DNA of 64,000 bases from Shewanella electrica (GTDB taxonomy: Bacteria; Pseudomonadota; Gammaproteobacteria; Enterobacterales; Shewanellaceae), in contig NZ_JAKOGG010000009.1 in the NCBI RefSeq assembly GCF_022321485.1, forward strand, positions 62,001 to 126,000, given 5' to 3'. The position numbers were made by a program, and so were the translations under genes. The notes under the pieces are model-generated. The model did not search any database. It had not been told where the DNA came from and saw only the letters and a program-made list of their open reading frames with translations. Every line of letters starts with the position of its first letter. The first letter of the stretch is position 1. Positions 27,228-35,391 of this stretch are shown here, in pieces.

Positions 27228-28874
27228 TTACATGCCGGAGTAATTGGGCCCGCTACCGCCTTCAGGCGTTATCCAGCGAATATTCTGCGCTGGGTCTTTG
27301 ATATCGCAGGTTTTACAGTGGATGCAGTTTTGCGCATTTATCACGAATTTACTGTTATCGGCCGTGGTGACGATTTCATAAACCCCTGCGGGGCAATAAC
27401 GTTGTGCGGGCTCATCAAACAGCGGCAAATTGCTGCTGATGGGGATTTGTTGATCACGCAGCAATAGGTGACAAGGCTGGTTTTCCTCGTGGGAGATGTT
27501 GCACAGATAAATCGACGATAAGCGATCAAAGGTGAGCTTGCCGTCGGGCGCAGGATAGTCAATTTTGGCAAAGTCTGCAGCTTTGCCTAAGCTGCGATAA
27601 TCGGCGCGATCATCGCGTAATGTCAGCGGGAAATTACCGCCAAACCAGTTTTGTTCAATGTAGTTGAACATGCCGCCAAGCACGGTGCCAAAGCGATGCA
27701 GCGCCGGGCCAAAGTTGCGGGCGCTGTGTAGCTCATCGTGCAGCCAGCTTTGCTCCATGCGGGTGGCAAAACAGTCCAGATCTTTACCCGCTTCAACGCC
27801 TTTGATAAAGGCTTCGGCCAGCGTTTCGGCGGCCAGCATGCCACTCTTCATCGCAGTGTGAATGCCTTTGATCTTGGCAAAATTGAGCGTGCCCGCATCG
27901 CAACCAATCAACAAGCCACCGGGAAAGCTCATTTTCGGCAGCGAGTTAAAGCCACCTTTACTGATCGCGCGGGCACCATAAGCGATGCGTTCACCGCCTT
28001 GCAGGAGACCGGCCAGCAGCGGATGGGTTTTGTAGCGTTGAAATTCGTCGAACGGGCTGAGGTGTGGATTACGGTAGTTAAGGTCAACAATCAGTCCTAC
28101 CGCTACTAATTGGTTATCCATATGATAAACAAAGCCACCGCCAGCGGCTTCTGTGAGTGGCCAGCCGCCAGTGTGAATCACTTTACCCGCTTGGTGCTGC
28201 TCGGCTGGGATGCGCCATACCTCTTTAAAACCGATGCCGTAATGTTGCGGGCTCTTACCGTTATCCAGATGGTAGTGTTTGATCAACTGTTTACCGAGAT
28301 GACCACGGCAGCCCTCGGCGAGAATGGTGTATTTAGCGCGCAGTTCCATACCCGCAACAAAGGTATCTTTCTTGGTGCCGTTTTTATCGCGGCCCATGTC
28401 ACCGATCAACACGCCAGTGACGGTGTTCAGCTGTTCATCGATCAGCAACTCTTTGGCGGCAAAGCCCGGATAGATCTCGGCACCTAACGCCTCGGCTTGC
28501 TGGGCTAACCAACGGCATAAGTTGCCCGCACTGACCATATAGTTGCCGTCGTTGTTCATCGACTTAGGCACCAATTTATGGGGAATAGTTTTGGCGGAAT
28601 CGGCGCTAAGCCAATGAAACTCATCGTGAGTGACGGCGCTGTCCAGTGGGACGTCCATGTTTTTCCAGTCGCTAAACAGTTCGTCTAACGCACTGGTTTC
28701 CAGCAAGGCACCAGAAAGAATATGGCTACCGACGTCGGCGCCTTTTTCAACCACACAAACGGAAAGGGGCTGCTCTGTATCGTTAGCAATTTGCATTAAA
28801 CGACAAGCGGCGGCTAAGCCTGCCGGGCCAGCGCCAACGATCACCACATCGAAATCCATTGATTCGCGTTCCAT
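27228..28874 (-). CDS. Electron-transfer flavoprotein-ubiquinone oxidoreductase
   Basis: This 548-residue membrane-associated enzyme passes electrons from ETF (fatty-acid and amino-acid oxidation) to ubiquinone. The N-terminal FAD motif is VVIVGAGPAGLAAACRL, followed by VVEKGADVGSHILSGALLE, and a central DAGTLNFAKIKGIHTAMKSG that contacts FAD and quinone. The 4Fe-4S ligands appear near the end as CIHCKTCDIKDPAQNIRW and an earlier Cys (RYCPAG). The C-terminus GGSGPNYSGM is typical. AAAGGTAG precedes the start. No etfA/etfB genes are adjacent, so the partner is elsewhere. The gene ends 106 bp from the start of the chemoreceptor gene. Confidence 0.94.
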   Translation of the reverse strand: MERESMDFDVVIVGAGPAGLAAACRLMQIANDTEQPLSVCVVEKGADVGSHILSGALLETSALDELFSDWKNMDVPLDSAVTHDEFHWLSADSAKTIPHKLVPKSMNNDGNYMVSAGNLCRWLAQQAEALGAEIYPGFAAKELLIDEQLNTVTGVLIGDMGRDKNGTKKDTFVAGMELRAKYTILAEGCRGHLGKQLIKHYHLDNGKSPQHYGIGFKEVWRIPAEQHQAGKVIHTGGWPLTEAAGGGFVYHMDNQLVAVGLIVDLNYRNPHLSPFDEFQRYKTHPLLAGLLQGGERIAYGARAISKGGFNSLPKMSFPGGLLIGCDAGTLNFAKIKGIHTAMKSGMLAAETLAEAFIKGVEAGKDLDCFATRMEQSWLHDELHSARNFGPALHRFGTVLGGMFNYIEQNWFGGNFPLTLRDDRADYRSLGKAADFAKIDYPAPDGKLTFDRLSSIYLCNISHEENQPCHLLLRDQQIPISSNLPLFDEPAQRYCPAGVYEIVTTADNSKFVINAQNCIHCKTCDIKDPAQNIRWITPEGGSGPNYSGM

Positions 28875-29061
28875 TTTTCTACCTTTGTCGGGGTTAATGT
28901 GGGCGATGTAATTATAGTCTTCGCGCCGCTAACATTAACTGCAGTGGGTGGCTACGCACATTTTTACGACGACAGTGCATGGTGAAGCAAGATCTTGATA
29001 ATAGTCACAGAATGCACTTTAAGATGTAAATAGTGAAGATAAAACAATCTGCTTAGGGGTT

Positions 29062-29088
29062 TTGTTGCGCTGGCTTTACACCTATAAT
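29062..29088 (+). promoter_or_regulatory. Putative sigma-70 promoter of the moa-mod operon
   Basis: A perfect TATAAT at 29083-29088 follows TTGTTG (29062-29067) at a slightly short spacing of 15. Transcription would start near 29095, at the first helix of the Moco riboswitch. Confidence 0.6.
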
Positions 29089-29095
29089 ACAGGCC

Positions 29096-29214
29096 TGACG
29101 GTTCTCCGAGCTATGGTCCCTACGTCATTGAAGATACGGGGTGATAGCCGTGGCAATAACGCCACCGGGGTGAGGGAAGAAATGACCTCACCTCCCGTGT
29201 TTGGAAAGGTGATC
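29096..29214 (+). promoter_or_regulatory. Moco (molybdenum cofactor) riboswitch
   Basis: The leader has CTCCGAGCTATGGTCCCTAC at its start, then GCCACCGGGGTGAGGGAAGA, ATGACCTCACCTCCCGTG and a closing GGAAAGGTG just before the moaA start. The GAGGGAAGAAATGACCTC block and the GGAAAGGTG ending are almost the same as in the E. coli moaA leader, the founding Moco-RNA member. The moaA ribosome binding site lies in the last stem, so cofactor binding should block translation. The motif and the gene it controls both fit; folding was checked by eye only. Confidence 0.9.
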
Positions 29215-30195
29215 ATGTCCCAACTGCAAGACATTTTTGGTCGCAGGTTTCATTATCTGCGCATGTCGGTTACCGACGTATGTAATTTCAAATGTGGTTA
29301 CTGTTTGCCGGATGGTTATCGTCCGAACGGTAAGCACTCATTTCTGACGCTCAGTGAAATCGAGCAACTCGTTGGCGCATTTGCCCAAGTTGGCACGCAA
29401 AAAATCCGTATTACTGGCGGCGAACCTACGCTGCGTAAAGATTTTACTGACATCATCCGTGCGGTAGCCGCTAACGAACAAGTAAAAACCATTGCTACCA
29501 CCACTAACGGTTATCGCCTCGAGCAACATGCACAAGAGTGGTATGAAGCCGGTTTGCGTCGCATCAACGTCTCTGTTGATAGTTTGGACCCTCGCATGTT
29601 TTACCAGATCACTGGTGAAAACAAATTTGACTCAGTGATGCGTGGGATTGATGCCGCGTTAGAAGCGGGTTTCGAGCGTGTAAAGATCAACGCGGTGTTG
29701 CTGAAAGATCTGAACGACAAAGACCTGCCGCGCTTCCTGCACTGGATCAAATCTACCCCGATCGATTTGCGCTTTATTGAGCTGATGCAAACGGGGCTCG
29801 GCGCAGAGTATTTTAACGCGCATCATCTGGCGGGTGCCGATATTCAAGCCCGATTGTTGGCCGAGGGCTGGCAGTTGGATCAATCCGATGTTGATGATGG
29901 CCCGGCGCGTAACTTTAGCCATGCGGATTATCAAGGCCGCATCGGTTTGATCATGCCGTATTCACCTAATTTCTGCTCGACTTGCAACCGTTTACGCGTT
30001 TCTGCTACAGGCAAACTGCACTTGTGCTTGTTTACCGAACAAGGTTTAGATTTACGCGATTTGTTGCAATCTCCAGAGCAGCGCCCTGAGTTGGTAGAGC
30101 GTCTGCACGCCCAATTGCGCCTGAAGAAAGAAACCCATTTCTTGCATCAAGGCTTTACTGGCGTGACCCAGCATCTGGCATCTATTGGCGGTTAA
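29215..30195 (+). CDS. moaA: GTP 3',8-cyclase MoaA
   Basis: Radical-SAM enzyme that starts molybdopterin synthesis by rearranging GTP. 326 residues from ATG 29215; a longer frame upstream reads through the riboswitch and is not real. The SAM-binding cluster is CNFKCGYC (residues 24-31) and the C-terminal second 4Fe-4S cluster ligands are FCSTCNRLRVSATGKLHLC. The TGGEPTLR motif follows the first cluster. It ends in GG (SIGG), the family's conserved double glycine. First gene of the moa-mod operon, under the Moco riboswitch. Confidence 0.96.
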   Translation: MSQLQDIFGRRFHYLRMSVTDVCNFKCGYCLPDGYRPNGKHSFLTLSEIEQLVGAFAQVGTQKIRITGGEPTLRKDFTDIIRAVAANEQVKTIATTTNGYRLEQHAQEWYEAGLRRINVSVDSLDPRMFYQITGENKFDSVMRGIDAALEAGFERVKINAVLLKDLNDKDLPRFLHWIKSTPIDLRFIELMQTGLGAEYFNAHHLAGADIQARLLAEGWQLDQSDVDDGPARNFSHADYQGRIGLIMPYSPNFCSTCNRLRVSATGKLHLCLFTEQGLDLRDLLQSPEQRPELVERLHAQLRLKKETHFLHQGFTGVTQHLASIGG

Positions 30196-30271
30196 GTGCT
30201 GGCGTGTAACACGCCAGCCGTTTGCGTTATTCTCTTTTTTAATCACTTTTGATGTGACATAGGTTAACGAT

Positions 30272-30748
30272 ATGTCTGACAGTTTTACCCATATCAATGC
30301 TGATGGTAATGCGCACATGGTGGATGTGACTGAAAAGTCTGTCACCGAACGTGAAGCGCGCGCCGAAGCCTTTATCGAAATGGCTCCGGCCACATTGGAA
30401 ATGATCATCAGCGGCAGCCACCACAAAGGCGACGTCTTTGCCACCGCACGTATTGCCGGCATCATGGCTGCTAAAAATACCTCGGCGTTGATCCCGTTGT
30501 GCCATCCGCTGATGCTGACCAAAGTGGAAGTGGATTTAGAAGCACAACCAGAACACAACCGCGTGCGCATCACCAGTTTGTGCAAACTGAGTGGTAAAAC
30601 CGGGGTGGAGATGGAAGCGCTGACTGCGGCGTCAGTCGCGGCATTGACCATCTACGATATGTGTAAAGCGGTGCAAAAAGATATGCACATTACTGGCGTG
30701 CGTTTGTTGGAAAAACGCGGCGGTAAATCTGGTCACTTTAAGGTATAA
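30272..30748 (+). CDS. moaC: Cyclic pyranopterin monophosphate synthase MoaC
   Basis: MoaC turns the MoaA product into cyclic pyranopterin monophosphate, which MPT synthase then uses. The 158-residue length is standard. Motifs include [18 protein letters not shown] near residues 13-30, [20 protein letters not shown] (including the catalytic Lys), [14 protein letters not shown] with the catalytic His, and [21 protein letters not shown] with Glu/Asp of the active site. It starts 76 bp after moaA. moaB is absent between them, unlike in the E. coli operon. Confidence 0.96.
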   Translation: MSDSFTHINADGNAHMVDVTEKSVTEREARAEAFIEMAPATLEMIISGSHHKGDVFATARIAGIMAAKNTSALIPLCHPLMLTKVEVDLEAQPEHNRVRITSLCKLSGKTGVEMEALTAASVAALTIYDMCKAVQKDMHITGVRLLEKRGGKSGHFKV

Positions 30749-30752
30749 CCCA

Positions 30753-31001
30753 ATGATTAACGTCTTATTTTTTGCACAAGTACGCGAACTGTTAGGTACT
30801 GCCTCCATTCAAGTGGCTGCGGATAATATTGCGACAGCGGCAGAGCTGCGTGCCCATCTGGCGGGCCAAAATGATAAATGGGCGCAAGTGCTGGATTCCG
30901 ACAAACTGCTGGTGGCGATCAATCAAACCATGAGCCAGTGGCAGGCGGCGGTGAGCGATGGCGATGAAGTGGCCTTTTTCCCACCGGTAACCGGAGGCTA
31001 A
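30753..31001 (+). CDS. moaD: Molybdopterin synthase small subunit MoaD
   Basis: MoaD carries the sulfur for dithiolene formation as a C-terminal thiocarboxylate. The 82 residues form a ubiquitin-like fold ending VAFFPPVTGG, and the terminal Gly-Gly needed for adenylation by MoeB is intact. It starts 4 bp after moaC and ends 2 bp before moaE. Its activating enzyme moeB is encoded at 42.0-42.8 kb on the other strand. Confidence 0.95.
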   Translation: MINVLFFAQVRELLGTASIQVAADNIATAAELRAHLAGQNDKWAQVLDSDKLLVAINQTMSQWQAAVSDGDEVAFFPPVTGG

Positions 31002-31003
31002 CC

Positions 31004-31471
31004 ATGCAAGCCGATCGCATCATTGTTCAGAGTGAAGATTTCCACGTACCGGCCGAGTATCAGCAGATTGCTGGCGATAATGGCGACGGCGCGGTGGTCA
31101 CTTTTGTCGGTAAAGTGCGCGATTTCAACGACGGCAGTGCGGTGACTGACCTGACGTTGGAACATTATCCGGGCATGACCGAAGCGGTATTGCATAAGAT
31201 TGTTGCCGAAGCGCGTGAACGTTGGCCGTTGAATTTTGTCACCATTATTCATCGCGTTGGCACCATGCATCTGGGTGAGCAGATTGTGTTTATCGGCGTT
31301 AGCAGCGCCCATCGCAAGGCGGCATTTGCCGCCTGTGAATTTTTGATCGATTTTCTCAAAACCAAAGCGCCATTCTGGAAATTAGAAGCGAGCCCTGATG
31401 GTGCGCATTGGGTCGAAGCGCGTGATTCAGACGAGCAAGCGGCGCAAGCATGGAATAACGGAGACAGTTGA
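31004..31471 (+). CDS. moaE: Molybdopterin synthase catalytic subunit MoaE
   Basis: MoaE builds the dithiolene of molybdopterin with MoaD. The 155 residues include the core GAVVTFVGKVRDFNDG, LTLEHYPGMTEAVLHKI, the catalytic RVGTMHLGEQIVFIGVSSAHR (Arg and Lys region) and FLKTKAPFWKLEASPDGAHWVEA, which positions the catalytic lysines. The TGA shares a base with the modA ATG, so moa and mod genes are translationally coupled. Confidence 0.95.
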   Translation: MQADRIIVQSEDFHVPAEYQQIAGDNGDGAVVTFVGKVRDFNDGSAVTDLTLEHYPGMTEAVLHKIVAEARERWPLNFVTIIHRVGTMHLGEQIVFIGVSSAHRKAAFAACEFLIDFLKTKAPFWKLEASPDGAHWVEARDSDEQAAQAWNNGDS

Positions 31472-32232
31472 TGCGTCACTGGCTATGGTTGTTAAGCGTA
31501 CTGTTTTGTAGTGCAACCATGGCGGCTCCCGCGCCTAAAGTGGCTGCGGCGGCTAACATCAAGTTTGCCATGGAGCAGATTGTTAGCCAGTACCACGCCG
31601 ACACTGGGCGGCAAGTACAAGTGTCGTATGGCTCATCGGGTAATTTTGTCACCCAACTGAGCCACGGCGCACCGTTTGAACTGTTTCTCTCGGCCGATGA
31701 AAAATATGTCGCGGCACTGGTCGATAAAGGGGTAACGCTCGATGCTGGCCATATCTATGCCTACGGCAAGCTGGCATTGGCCGTACCAAATAACTCGCCC
31801 ATTCAGTTAGATAGCCAACTCAACTCCCTCAAACAACTGCTCGCCGATAACCAAATTAACCGTTTTGCTATTGCCAATCCTGAGCATGCGCCTTATGGCG
31901 AACGTGCTCGTGAACTGCTGCAACATCTTGGGTTGTGGCAGGCGCTGCAAGGCAAACTGGTTTACGGCGAAAACGTGTCACAAGCGGCGCAGTTTGCCCT
32001 TAGTGGTTCCACTGATGGTGGCATCGTGGCGTTATCGCTGGCGGTTGCACCGCAGTTTCGGCAACGCAGCCGCTATATTGTTATCGAACATGATTACACA
32101 CCGTTGGCACAGCGGATGGTGTTAATGAAGTCTGCCTCTGTTGAAGCCAAACAGTTCTATCAGTACCTGCAATCGCCCAAGGCGCAAGCAGTGTTTACTG
32201 AGTTTGGTTTTGGTTTGCCGGATAGTCGTTAA
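31471..32232 (+). CDS. modA: Molybdate ABC transporter periplasmic binding protein ModA
   Basis: ModA captures molybdate (or tungstate) in the periplasm. ATG 31471 follows GGAGA and gives a signal peptide MRHWLWLLSVLFCSATMAAP. The mature protein has AAAANIKFAMEQI, YGSSGNFVTQLSHGAPFELFLSADEKYV with the oxyanion-binding Ser, ANPEHAPYGERARELL, and GENVSQAAQFALSGSTDGG, matching the modA family. The gene overlaps moaE by one base and modB by one base. Confidence 0.94.
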   Translation: MRHWLWLLSVLFCSATMAAPAPKVAAAANIKFAMEQIVSQYHADTGRQVQVSYGSSGNFVTQLSHGAPFELFLSADEKYVAALVDKGVTLDAGHIYAYGKLALAVPNNSPIQLDSQLNSLKQLLADNQINRFAIANPEHAPYGERARELLQHLGLWQALQGKLVYGENVSQAAQFALSGSTDGGIVALSLAVAPQFRQRSRYIVIEHDYTPLAQRMVLMKSASVEAKQFYQYLQSPKAQAVFTEFGFGLPDSR

Positions 32233-32894
32233 TGGATTGGCAGGCGCTGTGGCTTTCGGGCAAGCTGGCGTTAGTCAGCGTATTGATTTTATTACCATTA
32301 GCATTATGGCTGGGGCGCACATTGGCCTACCGGCAGTGGTTCGGCAAAGCCTGGTTGGAAGCGCTGATCATGGTGCCACTGGTGTTACCGCCGACCGTGG
32401 TGGGTTATTACTTGCTGGTGGGGTTGGGGCGCGACAGTTGGCTCGGCGCACTGTTAGCGCAGTACCTTGATATCCAGTTAGTGTTTCATTTTTCTGGCTT
32501 AGTTATTGCCTCCATTCTGATCAATATTCCTTTTGCGGTGCAACCGATTCAACGGGCGTTTGAAGCTATTCCGGCCGAGATCCGCGATGCGGCAGCTTGC
32601 TGTGGCATGAGTCGTTGGCGCATCTTCTGGCGTGTAGAGTTGCCGTTGGCTTGGCCCGGCATCCTCACTGCCATTGTGCTCAGTTTCTCCCATGTGCTGG
32701 GCGAATTTGGCGTGGTGTTAATGATGGGCGGCGCCATTGAAGGCGAAACCAAAACGTTATCAATTGCTATCTACGATAAAGTGCAGGCGTTTGATTATGA
32801 CGGCGCAGGCATGATGTCGTTGTTATTGGTGCTGTTTGCCATGGTGACTTTAGCCATCACCTCGGCCATGTCACGTCGAGTGGTGCGCCAATGA
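32232..32894 (+). CDS. modB: Molybdate ABC transporter permease ModB
   Basis: A 220-residue inner-membrane permease with five or six hydrophobic helices. The cytoplasmic EAA loop that contacts ModC reads EIRDAAACCGMSRWRIFWRVELPLAWPGI near residues 116-145 and is complete. LPPTVVGYYLLV and SFSHVLGEFGVVLMMGGAI are typical of ModB. The start is inside the modA stop (TAATG) and the end overlaps the modC start by 4 bp (ATGA). Confidence 0.95.
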   Translation: MDWQALWLSGKLALVSVLILLPLALWLGRTLAYRQWFGKAWLEALIMVPLVLPPTVVGYYLLVGLGRDSWLGALLAQYLDIQLVFHFSGLVIASILINIPFAVQPIQRAFEAIPAEIRDAAACCGMSRWRIFWRVELPLAWPGILTAIVLSFSHVLGEFGVVLMMGGAIEGETKTLSIAIYDKVQAFDYDGAGMMSLLLVLFAMVTLAITSAMSRRVVRQ

Positions 32895-34012
32895 GTACCG
32901 CCGTAACAACACCAACCGGCGCGCTGCAAGTGCGTATCAATCAACAGCGCGATATTGTGCTGCAGGCCGAGTTTCAGTGCCCTGCGGGCGAACTATTAGC
33001 TGTGGTGGGACCATCGGGCGGAGGCAAAACCACGCTGCTGCGGATGATTGCTGGCTTAGCCAAACCGCAGCAAGGTGATATTCGTTGCGGTGAGCAAATC
33101 TGGTGTAACGAGCAGTTATGCTTAACGCCGCAGCAACGACATCTGGGATATGTGCCGCAGCATTTTGGCTTGTTCCCTCATCTCAATGCTGAAGCCAACG
33201 TGATGGCTGGGCTTGATCATCTGCCCGCGGCACAGCGCCGCCAGCAGGCGCAAGATTGGCTACGGCGGGTGAATCTTGAAGGTTTCCCCGACCGCTTACC
33301 GCATCAGCTCTCTGGTGGGCAGAAACAACGGGTCGCCCTCGCGCGGGCTTTAGCACGTAACCCGCAAGTGCTATTGCTGGACGAGCCGTTTTCAGCGGTG
33401 GATCGTGGCACCCGCGAGCGTCTGTATATCGAGTTGGCGCAGCTGAAACGTCAGTTGAACATTCCGGTCATTATGGTGACGCACGATATTAACGAGGCGA
33501 TACTGTTGGCCGACAAAGTCGCGTTGATCAGCCAAGGCAAACTGCTGCAGCAAGGACCGCCGCTGGCGGTGATGGCCCAACCCAACGACGAGCTGGTGGC
33601 ACGGCATATGGGGCTGCGCAATATCTTCAGTGCTGAGGTGGTGGCGTTGGAGAATCAGCAGCAACTGGCATGGTTACAGTTTGGTGAGCAGCGCATTGCC
33701 TGTGCCAACGCTGGTCAGTTGCAGTTGGGCATGACGGTGCGCTGGGTGATCCCCAATCAAGGCGTGCGCTTTAGTTCCATCAGCCAAGGACGCTTGCCAC
33801 GTAGTTTCAATAAATTGTCGGTGACAATTACCTCGATGTTGGTCATGGGCGATTTAGTACGAGTGGCCTGTTCACTGGCGGGCGTATCAGAGCAACTACA
33901 AGCAGAGGTGACCGTTAACCTCGCCGACAAACTCGGTTTCCATGAAGGTATGGTGACCGATGTTGCCCTCAAATCAGAGCTGATCCATCTATTTGATAAC
34001 GCTGAGTTATAG
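32891..34012 (+). CDS. modC: Molybdate ABC transporter ATPase ModC
   Basis: The 373-residue ATPase powers molybdate import. Walker A is GPSGGGKTT near residues 41-49, the signature is LSGGQKQRVALARA, Walker B is VLLLDEPFSAVD and the switch His is VMVTHD. A C-terminal TOBE-type molybdate-binding region (about 290-355, SFNKLSVTITSMLVMGDLVRV) follows. It is the last gene of the riboswitch-led operon; no modE gene is visible, so control may come mainly from Moco. Confidence 0.95.
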   Translation: MSTAVTTPTGALQVRINQQRDIVLQAEFQCPAGELLAVVGPSGGGKTTLLRMIAGLAKPQQGDIRCGEQIWCNEQLCLTPQQRHLGYVPQHFGLFPHLNAEANVMAGLDHLPAAQRRQQAQDWLRRVNLEGFPDRLPHQLSGGQKQRVALARALARNPQVLLLDEPFSAVDRGTRERLYIELAQLKRQLNIPVIMVTHDINEAILLADKVALISQGKLLQQGPPLAVMAQPNDELVARHMGLRNIFSAEVVALENQQQLAWLQFGEQRIACANAGQLQLGMTVRWVIPNQGVRFSSISQGRLPRSFNKLSVTITSMLVMGDLVRVACSLAGVSEQLQAEVTVNLADKLGFHEGMVTDVALKSELIHLFDNAEL

Positions 34013-34191
34013 CTGATACTCCGCCACTGCATTAGATGATCAAAACTTAATCTAGCTTCCATGCTGCTTTAAAGTGGACTTGGTTATACTGCCGTTAAAT
34101 AAGTAAATCGCGCGATAGCGTCAACGCTTAATAACAGTGGTATTAGCCGTTGTCAGGTTGCTGTCGTGCGCCAGTATTCGGTGGAGGCTGC

Positions 34192-34710
34192 ATGAGGTTG
34201 ATTATCGTGGCGCTGAGTTTGATATCTGCAGCGGCACAGGCGACTCCATCCTATTGGCAAGGGCTAAACAATGGTGAGTTGCTGGCGCCACGGCGGATGA
34301 TCGCTCAGGTCGAGCAGCAGTTTCCCGGTGTCGTAACACAGTTCAGCATCAGCACTCAGCAGCAACAAGTGCAATATGATATCCAACTGATTGAACCAAT
34401 CACTAAGACCTGCCATCTACTGTTATTAAATGCCCATGATGGCGCACTGCTGCAACAGCAAGATCAACGGTTGGATAGCCAAGACGAGCTGCTGCGCGTG
34501 GTGCAGCACCTACAGCAACAACAGTTGCAATTTAGTCAGCTGCTCAACCAAGCTTTGGCACACAAACAGGGCAAACTGGTGTCCGCTAAGCTGGACCGCG
34601 GCTTAGGCATCAGCTATATCGAACTCAAACTGTTAAACGCCGACGGTAGCGAGCGTTTAGCTTATGATATTGACCATCGGCGGCAATTGCCGCTGTTGAA
34701 ATGGGATTGA
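34192..34710 (+). CDS. Exported PepSY-domain-like protein
   Basis: A 172-residue protein from ATG 34192, which follows GGAGG; the open frame before it is not coding. It has a signal peptide (MRLIIVALSLISAAAQA). PepSY-like units are seen in LLAPRRMIAQVEQQFPGVV and GLGISYIELKLLNADGSERLAYDID, the latter near the C-terminus. The middle is strongly Gln-rich (residues about 95-135: repeated Gln-Gln, probably a coiled coil). PepSY proteins often sit beside two-component systems and inhibit or sense envelope proteases or metals. It is 3 bp from the response-regulator gene, so the three genes form one unit. Confidence 0.75.
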   Translation: MRLIIVALSLISAAAQATPSYWQGLNNGELLAPRRMIAQVEQQFPGVVTQFSISTQQQQVQYDIQLIEPITKTCHLLLLNAHDGALLQQQDQRLDSQDELLRVVQHLQQQQLQFSQLLNQALAHKQGKLVSAKLDRGLGISYIELKLLNADGSERLAYDIDHRRQLPLLKWD

Positions 34711-34713
34711 TGG

Positions 34714-35391
34714 ATGAAAATCTTACTCGTAGAAGACGACAGCACCACCCTAGATTATATCGCCAAGGGCTTTGTGGAGCAGGGCTATGGCATCGAGACC
34801 GCCAGTGATGGTCAAAACGGCTTAGTGTTAGCCACCAGTGGTAGTTTCGATCTGATTATCTTAGACCGCATGCTGCCACAACTGGATGGGCTAAAACTGT
34901 TGGCGGCGCTGCGGGCGACCGGCAACCAAACCCCGGTGCTGATTTTGTCGGCGCTGAGCCATGTGGATGAGCGCGTCAAAGGCCTGCGTGCCGGCGGCGA
35001 TGATTACATGACCAAGCCGTTTGCGTTCTCAGAGCTGCTGGTTCGCGCAGAAAAATTGATGCAACGTGGCGGCGGTGCACCGGCCAAAACCGATATGCAA
35101 GTGGGCCCGCTGAGCATGGAGCTGCTAACGCGCTCGGTGACACTCGATGGGCAAGAACTGCTGCTGCAACCGAAAGAATTCCTGCTGCTGAAATACTTGA
35201 TGGAACACGCCAACCAAGTGGTCAGCCGTACGCTGCTGTTTGAAGCGGTATGGGACTATCATTTTGATCCACGTACTAACGTTATCGACGTACATATTGC
35301 TAAACTGCGGCGTAAGTTTGAAGAGTTAGGCCATGGTGATCTGATTGAGACCGTCCGAGGAGCAGGCTATCGTCTCCGCAAAGGCAATTAA
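34714..35391 (+). CDS. OmpR-family response regulator
   Basis: A 225-residue two-component regulator with a receiver domain (about 1-118): acidic pocket VEDD, phospho-acceptor Asp in IILDRMLPQLDGLKLL near residue 51, Thr/Ser in LILSALSHV, and Lys in DDYMTKPFAF. The C-terminal winged helix (about 125-222) has LLQPKEFLLLKYLM and VDVHIAKLRRKFEE, and ends GAGYRLRKGN. It is coupled to the upstream PepSY gene and the downstream histidine kinase, whose frame begins before this gene ends. The target genes cannot be named. Confidence 0.93.
   Translation: MKILLVEDDSTTLDYIAKGFVEQGYGIETASDGQNGLVLATSGSFDLIILDRMLPQLDGLKLLAALRATGNQTPVLILSALSHVDERVKGLRAGGDDYMTKPFAFSELLVRAEKLMQRGGGAPAKTDMQVGPLSMELLTRSVTLDGQELLLQPKEFLLLKYLMEHANQVVSRTLLFEAVWDYHFDPRTNVIDVHIAKLRRKFEELGHGDLIETVRGAGYRLRKGN

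Noticed and set aside
29062-29214. A longer MoaA starting at TTG 29062
   Set aside because: The extension translates the Moco riboswitch; the true start is ATG 29215 with the conserved N-terminus.
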